Shown here piece after piece: positions 27,065 to 34,401 of a stretch of DNA of 36,588 nucleotides. The stretch covers positions 1 to 36,588 of the forward strand of contig JANLHF010000016.1 in NCBI GenBank assembly GCA_024653825.1, read 5' to 3'. The stretch is from Patescibacteria group bacterium. GTDB lineage: Bacteria; Patescibacteriota; Minisyncoccia; Phycocordibacterales; Phycocordibacteraceae. Made by a program: the position numbers and the translations under genes. Position 1 is the stretch's first letter, and each line of letters opens with the position of its first letter. The notes beneath the pieces are model-generated. The model did not search any database, had not been told where the DNA came from, and saw only the letters and a list, made by a program, of their open reading frames with translations.

Positions 27065-27949
27065 GAGGATAGCTTGGATTCCCTTCTGGTTCTGGGTCCA
27101 TTCGGTATCAGTATGATTCGTGAGGAGGACGCTAATCGCGGGGACCTGCATCTTGGCGAGCCAGTTGACCATATCGCCAGGTATCGCATTGAAGTCATAA
27201 CTCGCGTTTGAGGTATAGCCGGCGGCCTTGGCGTAGAGATCGGTGAGCGTGAGCGTCTCGGGCAATACGCCATTATGACAACTTGAGGCGAACACACCGC
27301 CTGCGGCGGCATACCATGCGACAACCGCCTTCGGCTTATTGTTTCCAACATAACCCCTGATCGCTTGGCTCTCGGGTTCGGAGAATGCTCCCGTTCCTCC
27401 ACTTATCGTCTTACCCTGCCAGATCGAAGTCTTCTGCCAGCCGCAGTCAAAGTTCCGGTTAAGGTCCACTGTATTCGCGTTAAAGCGTCCGGCGATTTGT
27501 GCCTCGGTCGAGGGGGCAACGTCCGCTTTGGTGAAGCTTGCGGTCGTCGTGCCGACGACTGCGGTGAGTCCGTCCGGATTCAAAACTGGGATGACCGTCA
27601 CTTTCAAATTACTCGGAATAACATCCAGATTATTCTTGAAATACTCCATCGTCTTGTACGCGAGAAGCGCGGTGTTCCAGATATAACCACCCTGTATGTC
27701 GCCGACAAACAAGATCTCGTCAGTTCCGGTGCCGAAGTGGTATGCCGTGATGTCACGACCCTCTACTGATTTACCGATGATGGTTTCTGCACTGTTCATC
27801 ACGGTCGTCGTGCTTTGGTCATTGCCGAGCGTCTGAGTCGTATCTACTCCCGGCGTTACGGCCGTGTTTGGCGGAGAACTGCGGGTGAAGACGTACACGC
27901 TGAAGCCGATAATAACGATAACAAGTACGGCGATAATGGTATTTTTCAT
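27047..27949 (-). CDS. M14-family paralog predicted catalytically inactive, membrane anchored
   Basis: Aligns along its length with 26146-27024 ('VIPVLNPDG', 'NANTVDLNRNFDCGWQ', 'GAFSEPESQAIRGYV') but H/E, His and Glu positions replaced; start MKNTIIAVLV. Confidence 0.82.
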   Translation of the reverse strand: MKNTIIAVLVIVIIGFSVYVFTRSSPPNTAVTPGVDTTQTLGNDQSTTTVMNSAETIIGKSVEGRDITAYHFGTGTDEILFVGDIQGGYIWNTALLAYKTMEYFKNNLDVIPSNLKVTVIPVLNPDGLTAVVGTTTASFTKADVAPSTEAQIAGRFNANTVDLNRNFDCGWQKTSIWQGKTISGGTGAFSEPESQAIRGYVGNNKPKAVVAWYAAAGGVFASSCHNGVLPETLTLTDLYAKAAGYTSNASYDFNAIPGDMVNWLAKMQVPAISVLLTNHTDTEWTQNQKGIQAILDHYAQ

Positions 27950-27986
27950 AAGAGGTTCATTGTACCAAGAATCCCTTGCGTATGCG

Positions 27987-28892
27987 TCAATCGAAAATAT
28001 TGATGAGGTATGCGTCAATTGCCCGTTGGTCCATATCGTAGAACTGTAAGCCGTTGTTGTGGAGAGAGGTCGCGAGCTTCACTCCAACAAAACGCCAGTG
28101 CCACGGCTCGTAGACGTAATAAGCGTTGCCCTTCGGGTACGAAAGCACGAAGCCGTAGCGATAGGCGTTCGCAAGAAGCCAAGGATAGCTTGTCGTGCTG
28201 TCAAATCCGTCGAGGGTACCACCGATGCCGGTCGTGATGAGGTCAATAGTTGTGCCGAGTTGGTGTTCTGAATAGCCCTGGTCTGCAGAAAATGAGTTAG
28301 CGGTACCAGCGCCGTAGACGACCGTATATAAGGACTTCAGCGACTGTTGCTCGCCGAACGAACGGTATGCAGAACTGACGTAGAGGGTAATACCGTCTGC
28401 CTTTGCCGCGTTGATGAGTTTATTCAGAAATGGCCACGCCTCTATGATGATCTGCTCGGGTTTCGTTTCGGTGTAGAGATACTCCTTCGGTATGCTGACG
28501 AGACGCGCCGGCAAATAATTTTCGTTCAGGAAAGATACCTTGGAGTATTTTTTCAGAAGTTCGGGGTCTATCTGCGAGAGTTTCTGGAGCGAGCCAACCG
28601 CGCCGGAGATAGAACCGACCGTTTGTTCAACACCGCCGACTTTTGTATTCACTGCATCAATGTTTTGTTGCGCGCTAGAGAGCGTATTGGAGAGTCCGGC
28701 TGTCTGCGAGCGCAGGTCTGTGACATTTCGTGCAATATGGTCCGCGTTCTGCGAAAGCGCCGCAGTGGTAGATGCCAGCTCGGTCGTGAGAAGGCCGATA
28801 TCCTCTGAGAGCGCGGAAATCCGCACGAAGGCGTATATGAGAACCCCGCCGAGCAGGACAAATACGACCACTGCGGGAACTATGTTCGGCAC
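27987..28892 (-). CDS. M15 (VanY-type) D,D-carboxypeptidase with TM anchor and coiled-coil
   Basis: 'YVSSAYRSFGEQ', 'SADQGYSEHQLGTTIDL', 'YEPWHWRFVG'; heptad-rich region after the N-terminal TM. Confidence 0.92.
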   Translation of the reverse strand: MPNIVPAVVVFVLLGGVLIYAFVRISALSEDIGLLTTELASTTAALSQNADHIARNVTDLRSQTAGLSNTLSSAQQNIDAVNTKVGGVEQTVGSISGAVGSLQKLSQIDPELLKKYSKVSFLNENYLPARLVSIPKEYLYTETKPEQIIIEAWPFLNKLINAAKADGITLYVSSAYRSFGEQQSLKSLYTVVYGAGTANSFSADQGYSEHQLGTTIDLITTGIGGTLDGFDSTTSYPWLLANAYRYGFVLSYPKGNAYYVYEPWHWRFVGVKLATSLHNNGLQFYDMDQRAIDAYLINIFD

Positions 28893-28944
28893 GAGACTTT
28901 TGAAATCTTGGTGTTCTATAGACGAAGTATAGCACCCTGCATTT

Positions 28945-29589
28945 TTACGGATAATCTCGACCGTCGCCTAGGATAGGTATCTTGTCGCCCAGATATTTTG
29001 GCCTCGTATGAAAGACGACATCGAAGAGCGCCTTCTCGTTTGAAAATATTTCGCGGGCATAATTGTGGAAAAGGATGTGACCACTGTCCGCATTGACGCC
29101 ATAGACGTCTATCCCGAGTTCGCGCGCAATGAAGAGCGCGCGCGGTAGGTGGAACGACTGCGTCGCGATGAGCATAGAGGAAACACCGAAGATAGCGCTG
29201 GCGCGATACATACTGCTGTAGGTATCAAAGCCCGCGTGGTCAAGGAAAATGTCTTCATCCGGAATACCCTTCTCAAGCAGGTAGAGGTGCACCGGATTCA
29301 CTTCGTTGTGACTCACGGTACTGTTGTCGCCGGAGACGAGTATCTTCGCTACTTTCTCCGCGTTATACAAAGCAATCGCCGTGTCCACGCGGTCTATGAA
29401 GATGGGTGAGGGCTTACCGTTCGCAAGAATCGCCGCACCGGGGATCAGCACGGCTTCGGCGCTTGGCGCGACAGCCACGCTTTGATAAATGTACATATAC
29501 GTCGAGAGCACAATGTAGGTATTGACGAGGAGGATGAACGCGGCAAGCGCCACGACGCCGAATATGCCGATGGAGATGACGCGCTTCAT
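28945..29589 (-). CDS. SanA/YdcF-like DUF218 envelope protein
   Basis: 'AVLIPGAAILANGKPSPIFIDRVDTAIALYNAEKVAKILVSGDN', 'FLDHAGFDTYSSMYRA', 'IATQSFHLPRALFIARELGIDVYG'. Confidence 0.92.
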   Translation of the reverse strand: MKRVISIGIFGVVALAAFILLVNTYIVLSTYMYIYQSVAVAPSAEAVLIPGAAILANGKPSPIFIDRVDTAIALYNAEKVAKILVSGDNSTVSHNEVNPVHLYLLEKGIPDEDIFLDHAGFDTYSSMYRASAIFGVSSMLIATQSFHLPRALFIARELGIDVYGVNADSGHILFHNYAREIFSNEKALFDVVFHTRPKYLGDKIPILGDGRDYP

Positions 29590-29626
29590 GCCACCCAGTA
29601 TACGCCGTTAATGAGGCACCTGGTAC

Positions 29627-29653
29627 AAACGGCTCAGACCGTCTGAGCCGTTT
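29627..29653. repeat. Palindromic element copy 1
   Basis: AAACGGCTCAGAC-C-GTCTGAGCCGTTT, 13-bp perfect arms. Confidence 0.95.
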
Positions 29654-29665
29654 GGAATGGCTTAG

Positions 29666-29977
29666 TTAGGCCACTTTATAAGAGACGTTTTTCCCCGTAT
29701 CGCCCACCTGACTGATGCGCCCGGCACTTTCAAGCTCTTGTAGATAGCGCTCCGCCGTCGCGTCAGAGACGCTAAGGAGCGCCTGCACGCCGTCGTTGGT
29801 GATGATCCCCTTCTGCTGAATCTCCGCGAACACCTTCTCCACCGCGGAGCGCTTCGCGGCGGCGCGCTCCTCGTTCAGCGCATACGCACTCGTGTCCGCC
29901 GTCTTGCCCCGCCGTGCTATATACATCCCGATCGCGACCCCGACCACTCCGACAAGAACTAATACAAAGTAGTTCAT
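29666..29977 (-). CDS. Membrane-anchored winged-HTH protein
   Basis: 103 aa; N-terminal TM then 'KVFAEIQQKGIITNDGVQALLSVSDATAERYLQELESAGRISQVG'. Confidence 0.8.
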   Translation of the reverse strand: MNYFVLVLVGVVGVAIGMYIARRGKTADTSAYALNEERAAAKRSAVEKVFAEIQQKGIITNDGVQALLSVSDATAERYLQELESAGRISQVGDTGKNVSYKVA

Positions 29978-30081
29978 ATAAATATAGTATCATCCGCCGC
30001 CCGCTCCGCGGGCGGCGAACGGGACAAAACCTACCGGGATTCAGGATTTTCCGAAATATTGTGACTGTCCCCATTTCTCAG

Positions 30082-30104
30082 AAAAAGCCCCACCGGAGTG
30101 GGGC
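30082..30104 (-). terminator. Intrinsic terminator
   Basis: Minus strand GCCCCACTCCGGTGGGGCTTTTT. Confidence 0.8.
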
Positions 30105-30186
30105 CTGACGCGTCGACAACAGCCCTAGTCTTGAGCAAGGACTCCCCTTGCTCATTGTGGTAACGAACGGCCTGTCGTGAGTGAAT

Positions 30187-30213
30187 CGAACGGCTCAGAC
30201 CATCTGAGCCGTT
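30187..30213. repeat. Palindromic element copy 2
   Basis: GAACGGCTCAGA-CCA-TCTGAGCCGTTC. Confidence 0.95.
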
Positions 30214-30251
30214 CAAAACAGCACCGCGGTAATCCGCGGCGGGTTGTGGTA

Positions 30252-30345
30252 GAAAATAAAAACCCCGGCGGTCTGCCGAGGTAGGTACTGCGCTGGCTTC
30301 CACAGAGTGGGATCCTATACAAAACGAGGATTTGGCCAGCGCAGT
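30252..30345 (-). ncRNA. Candidate orphan small RNA with promoter and intrinsic terminator
   Basis: Minus strand: TTGACA-17-TAACAT, 6-7 nt, then ACTGCGCTGGC...GCCAGCGCAGT outer stem with two internal hairpins, then CCTCGGC-AGACC-GCCGGGG-TTTTTATTTT. Confidence 0.65.
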
Positions 30346-30395
30346 TTCTCGATGTTAATCGCCTGTGTATCTATTGTCAAGAAAAACACCGTTAG

Positions 30396-30791
30396 TTATC
30401 TATTTAAATACGTGATGGTGAGCTGGAGCACGGTCGCAAACGAAACCCAGAGGAGGTACGGGATGTTGGCGAGGGCGACCCATTTGATATACGGGTAGAT
30501 AGCCATAAGCGCCCAGATGAGGGTGCCCAGGATAAGGAGGATGTCTACGGAGGCGAGAGTGTAATTTTTAAGCCCGAATTGAAGATATGTGTAGGAGAAG
30601 TTGAAGACGAGATTGAGAGCGAACGGCAGCGCGACCTTCCAGGGCAAGGCTCCCGTAAACGCTTTATAAAACACGGTCCCATAGGTCACCGCGATAATCG
30701 CGTAGAGAATCGTCCACACCGGCCCAAAGACCCAGCTCGGTGGCGACCAGCTCGGTTTAATTAATTCTTGATATGAGGTGTAGGTGTTCAT
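30396..30791 (-). CDS. TspO/MBR family tryptophan-rich membrane protein
   Basis: 'KPSWSPPSWVFGPVWTILYAIIAVTYG', 'PFALNLVFNFSYTYLQFGLKN', five TM segments. Confidence 0.94.
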   Translation of the reverse strand: MNTYTSYQELIKPSWSPPSWVFGPVWTILYAIIAVTYGTVFYKAFTGALPWKVALPFALNLVFNFSYTYLQFGLKNYTLASVDILLILGTLIWALMAIYPYIKWVALANIPYLLWVSFATVLQLTITYLNR

Positions 30792-30809
30792 TACCCGAAT
30801 ACTACCACC

Positions 30810-31547
30810 CTACTTACACGCGCCTACGAGGTACGAATTAACGAGCGGATTCTTGCAGGCGTTACAGGAATTGGAGAAGGTCTCCTGTATCGGGTCGCAA
30901 GGTGTCGTTATGCATTGAATCTGTACCGTGGCGCAGACCGGCGTGTAGTCTGCGGTACAGACGTCGGCATTTCTTTGTTCTGGTGTGCAGTACCCGCCCT
31001 TGCTCGCGTCCGCTTCGCCTTCAAAATTTTGTACCACAATGCCGAACTGGAGCGTCACGGGGTCGAGTTTGAGATAGAGACTCTTCCCCTCTCTCGGCTG
31101 GGCCGTCATCGGTTCACCTGCTTTGCGGTCGGCATAATTGACGATGAGTTTCCCGTCCCGTATCTCGGTCGTCTGCGGAGCGATACGATCGCCGAGCAGG
31201 ACGGCGTCCGTGCCCTTGTAGCTGCCGTCCGCGGCTACAATCGTCGCGACGACGTAGTAAAAGGTGCCGCTTCCTCCGGTATTTTGCGTAAGCAGGAACG
31301 CGACGTCCGGCAAACTGTCGCCATTTAAGTCTCCCGTCGCGACATTGCCGAAGTACTGTGTGACAACCTTTTCCGCCGAGCCCGGTGCGCCGTCAGTCTC
31401 TGCACGGCCGTTTACGAGCGTCACCGGTTGACCGTTGATGATGAATGTTGGAGCCGGAACAGCAGACTGTCTCCCACTCGTCCAATACCATGCTCCGCCC
31501 ACGACGATAAGCACGCCAACGAGTCCGACGATTGTGGATGTTTTCAT
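30810..31547 (-). CDS. Secreted/anchored protein with Kazal-like Cys-rich C-terminus
   Basis: N-terminal TM; 'ATGDLNGDSLPDVAFLLTQN' (Asp-rich Ca-loop-like); C-terminal 'CTADYTPVCATVQIQCITTPCDPIQETFSNSCNACKNPLVNSYLVGAC'. Confidence 0.75.
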   Translation of the reverse strand: MKTSTIVGLVGVLIVVGGAWYWTSGRQSAVPAPTFIINGQPVTLVNGRAETDGAPGSAEKVVTQYFGNVATGDLNGDSLPDVAFLLTQNTGGSGTFYYVVATIVAADGSYKGTDAVLLGDRIAPQTTEIRDGKLIVNYADRKAGEPMTAQPREGKSLYLKLDPVTLQFGIVVQNFEGEADASKGGYCTPEQRNADVCTADYTPVCATVQIQCITTPCDPIQETFSNSCNACKNPLVNSYLVGACK

Positions 31548-31557
31548 AGAGGAAAGA

Positions 31558-32550
31558 CTAAGAAACCGAAGCGTGTAAGCGGGGGCGATCGCCCATGAAG
31601 GAGAGAAGTGCGAGGATGGCGAAGATGGTCGGCATCCAGTAGCCCGGCAGGTAGAGGAGGGCGATATCCCAGAAGCTTATCCACTGGATAGAGACGGTGC
31701 CGTTGACCGTCGCCACGTTTGCGAGCAATGTTGCGTCTTGTGTCTGCACCGCCTTCTGCCACGTCTTCGCGTAGCTGATATTCGCGTCTGCGTTGCTTAG
31801 GTTCTGTGTGTATGCGGTGTTCTCTTTGGCGAGCTGGACCTGGAGAAGTGTCTTTGCGCTCTCGGTTGTGTTCGCATCGTCTATTTGAGCCTGAAGCGAC
31901 TGCACCGTTCCTGCGTGTGCATTGATAATCTTCTGTCGCGCCGTCGTGTAGTCGGCGAGCGCCTGGTCGGCCTGCTTCTGCTGTTCTTCGATACTTACCT
32001 TCTGCGACAACATATTCTGCGAGGAGATATCGAGCTTCAAGAAACGGCTGCCCACAAGGTCTTCAAGTTCGGCGCGAAAGGCGTCGTACTTGGCCTCGGG
32101 AAGTGCGAAGCTTACGTAGCCGTACTTATCAGAGCTGGACTCGTTGTCGATACGGCCGTCGTAGCCGCGCACAGTCGTCTCGACACGGCGCGTGAGCGCA
32201 GGCACGTCGCGCGTCTGCATCGTCGCGTTGTAATAAATCTTTAAGAACTCGCGTGTATCGCTTACCGGCACGTCCGGACTTGGATAGGGGTACGGATAGT
32301 AATCGGGGCGCATCATAGCGCCCGCAGAACTTGTGACACTGCCGTCCATCATCGGCACGCCGCCGCCGGAATTGGGCGGTACTGCCTTGGTGTCAGAGTA
32401 TTCCATCATCCCCCCGCCAAATCCCATCCGAGTTGCGTATTGCGCGCTCGGATTAGAAACCGCAAAAAAAGTGATAACTGCGAGGAGTGCGAGCACAATA
32501 GTGATCCACGAGACGTAGCCAGGCAAGAAACCAAGTTTGTTGTTGTTCAT
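31558..32550 (-). CDS. DUF4349-like membrane protein
   Basis: 'VETTVRGYDGRIDNESSSDKYGYVSFALPEAKYDAFRAELEDLVGS', coiled-coil, C-terminal TM. Confidence 0.82.
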   Translation of the reverse strand: MNNNKLGFLPGYVSWITIVLALLAVITFFAVSNPSAQYATRMGFGGGMMEYSDTKAVPPNSGGGVPMMDGSVTSSAGAMMRPDYYPYPYPSPDVPVSDTREFLKIYYNATMQTRDVPALTRRVETTVRGYDGRIDNESSSDKYGYVSFALPEAKYDAFRAELEDLVGSRFLKLDISSQNMLSQKVSIEEQQKQADQALADYTTARQKIINAHAGTVQSLQAQIDDANTTESAKTLLQVQLAKENTAYTQNLSNADANISYAKTWQKAVQTQDATLLANVATVNGTVSIQWISFWDIALLYLPGYWMPTIFAILALLSFMGDRPRLHASVS

Positions 32551-32581
32551 AGTGCCATGCTACCATTTTCCGCGCGTTGGC

Positions 32582-32632
32582 AAAAAGCGCCCCGCGAGAT
32601 GGCGGCTTTGCCTATCTCGCGGGGCGCTTTTG
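32582..32632. terminator. Long intrinsic terminator, 18-bp stem, bidirectional
   Basis: AAAAGCGCCCCGCGAGAT (32583-32600) and ATCTCGCGGGGCGCTTTT (32614-32631). Confidence 0.9.
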
Positions 32633-32649
32633 CTACACGTTTCAATTAT

Positions 32650-33783
32650 TTACCTCCACCCCTGAAGCATCTCCCACTTGATGGATGCTATTACACCTAT
32701 CGCGATGAGACTGATGATTGCCTGCACGAGCCATCCGATAAACGGAACGAATCCGAGAAGCTGGAAGACGAACACGCCGAGCAATATGGTCTTCCATGAG
32801 ATCTCCAGATCATCGGGTGAGAAATATCTCCACACAACGCTCCCGATGATAATCGGCGCGACGATACAGGTGAACAACATAAGCGCGATAAGGCCTATGA
32901 TGCCCAGAATCCCGAACGGTATGCCGAGTACGGTTATCATCAGTACGACCGACACGATAGGGAGCGCGACAAGAACGAGGAACCCTCTGCCGAGCTCGAC
33001 GAGCGGGCGCGCCGTCGCTCGCGTGACAACCTCGGTCGTGTATCGACGAAGTAGAAGACCGACGATGAGCGCGCACACGAGTATGACGAGGAATTTACCG
33101 ATGACCCATGCGGAGATGATCCCGAATATGAGACCGGGAGACACCGCCTGTTTCTTCACGAGCGGCGTATACTTCACCTCCCCGCGCACCTCTGCCCCGT
33201 CCTCCTTGGTGAGCTCACCCTTTGCCTCGTAAGAAAGATCTCCGTAAATTATCGCCGAAGGACCGAGCGTCACCTTGTTTGCCTTAAAGATGGTAACCGC
33301 GCCTGTGATCGGCGCATTGATGTAGATACTTCCACCGCCGACCTTCAGACTGCCCGCGATCGGCGCGTCTATCCGAACCGTGCCAGCGCCCATCAATACG
33401 TCTCCACCGACACCGGCTCCGCCGATGTTCACCTGCCCACCACCTACAATGACGTCGCCACCCACCTTGCCTAGTATGACGACGTTGCCACCGCCGACCC
33501 GCGCGTCGTCGCCAACATTTCCGCTGATAGTGACATTACCTCCGCCTGCTGCCACATCTATTCCTACATTTCCGCTGATAGTGACATTACCTCCGCCTGC
33601 CACGAGGTCGCCAGCGACTGTTCCTGCGCTTGTGACACTAGGGCCGAAGAGGTACACATCGCCTGCAATATTCTCACTTGCAAGCACCGCCGGCTGTTCG
33701 CCCGTGCGGAACTCTGCCGCAAGAGTAGTCAGAGGGGCGATAAGCGCTACCGCAACCGCTCCATACAATAAAGTCTTTTTCAT
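32650..33783 (-). CDS. Exported bactofilin-like beta-solenoid domain fused to C-terminal TM domain
   Basis: Signal peptide; repeated 'GGGNVTISGNVG' rungs; about five C-terminal TM segments. Confidence 0.82.
   Translation of the reverse strand: MKKTLLYGAVAVALIAPLTTLAAEFRTGEQPAVLASENIAGDVYLFGPSVTSAGTVAGDLVAGGGNVTISGNVGIDVAAGGGNVTISGNVGDDARVGGGNVVILGKVGGDVIVGGGQVNIGGAGVGGDVLMGAGTVRIDAPIAGSLKVGGGSIYINAPITGAVTIFKANKVTLGPSAIIYGDLSYEAKGELTKEDGAEVRGEVKYTPLVKKQAVSPGLIFGIISAWVIGKFLVILVCALIVGLLLRRYTTEVVTRATARPLVELGRGFLVLVALPIVSVVLMITVLGIPFGILGIIGLIALMLFTCIVAPIIIGSVVWRYFSPDDLEISWKTILLGVFVFQLLGFVPFIGWLVQAIISLIAIGVIASIKWEMLQGWR
33515..33600. repeat. 35-bp perfect direct repeat, period 51 bp, within the solenoid region
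   Basis: acatttccgctgatagtgacattacctccgcctgc at 33515-33549 and 33566-33600. Confidence 0.95.
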
Positions 33784-33845
33784 ACGGACATGAGATTATC
33801 TTTTACTAATATCTCTGAGTATATACCCCGCATAAGGAAAGGGAG

Positions 33846-33870
33846 AACGGCTCAGACGGTCTGAGCCGTT
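33846..33870. repeat. Palindromic element copy 3
   Basis: AACGGCTCAGAC-G-GTCTGAGCCGTT; 3' TT merges into the TTGACA-like -35 of 33937-34326. Confidence 0.95.
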
Positions 33871-33936
33871 TGACAACAGGGACAATAGGAATACAGTGCG
33901 GGTGGAAAGTAGTCCAACAAACCGATGGAGGTCCTT

Positions 33937-34326
33937 GTGAAACGTTTTATATTCTCCATATTCCTCTGCAGTATGTTCACGCCCGGACTCGCAAGGAGCG
34001 CCGACGAACCGGAATATCAGATTATCCCGCTCACGGCGGAAGTGATGAAGGCCGCCAACGACAAAGGGTGGACGACGTGCGGAGAATACTTCGTCGCGCT
34101 CGAAGGACCAAGCATGAAGGCCGTCCTTTTTTCTTTCGAAGGATTCAGCCTCAGCTATCCGTTCACGGGATTCCTCTTCGTTGACGTCGAGATGATTAAG
34201 CCCTCGGTAAGCAGTACGACTAAAGGACTCACCGTCGCCGACTCGGATGTGGGATACATTCTCAAGATGAACATTAAGGATTACAAAATCGCTCTCCCCT
34301 GCCTCGGCAAGGGCGAGAAGGCATGA
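33937..34326 (+). CDS. Secreted hypothetical protein
   Basis: GTG start with GGAGG SD; 'VKRFIFSIFLCSMFTPGLARSADEP' signal peptide; terminator downstream. Confidence 0.75.
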   Translation: MKRFIFSIFLCSMFTPGLARSADEPEYQIIPLTAEVMKAANDKGWTTCGEYFVALEGPSMKAVLFSFEGFSLSYPFTGFLFVDVEMIKPSVSSTTKGLTVADSDVGYILKMNIKDYKIALPCLGKGEKA

Positions 34327-34341
34327 GAGGCGCGCGACCGG

Positions 34342-34375
34342 GCCGTGATTCGCAGAGCGAATTACGGCTTTTTGT
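34342..34375 (+). terminator. Intrinsic terminator
   Basis: GCCGTGATTCGC aga GCGAATTACGGC TTTTTG. Confidence 0.85.
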
Positions 34376-34401
34376 TGCACTAGAGCTTGTTGGAATAAGA
34401 A

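Noticed and set aside
30307-30498. 63-aa plus-strand ORF over the ncRNA region
   Set aside because: No SD or promoter; overlaps the antisense TspO 3' end and the better-supported minus-strand RNA.
33515-33600. Tandem repeat as possible CRISPR
   Set aside because: Only two copies with a 16-nt gap, in frame within a beta-solenoid coding region.
33796-34380. 194-aa minus-strand ORF
   Set aside because: Antisense to the secreted protein at 33937 and covers the palindrome, promoter and terminator.
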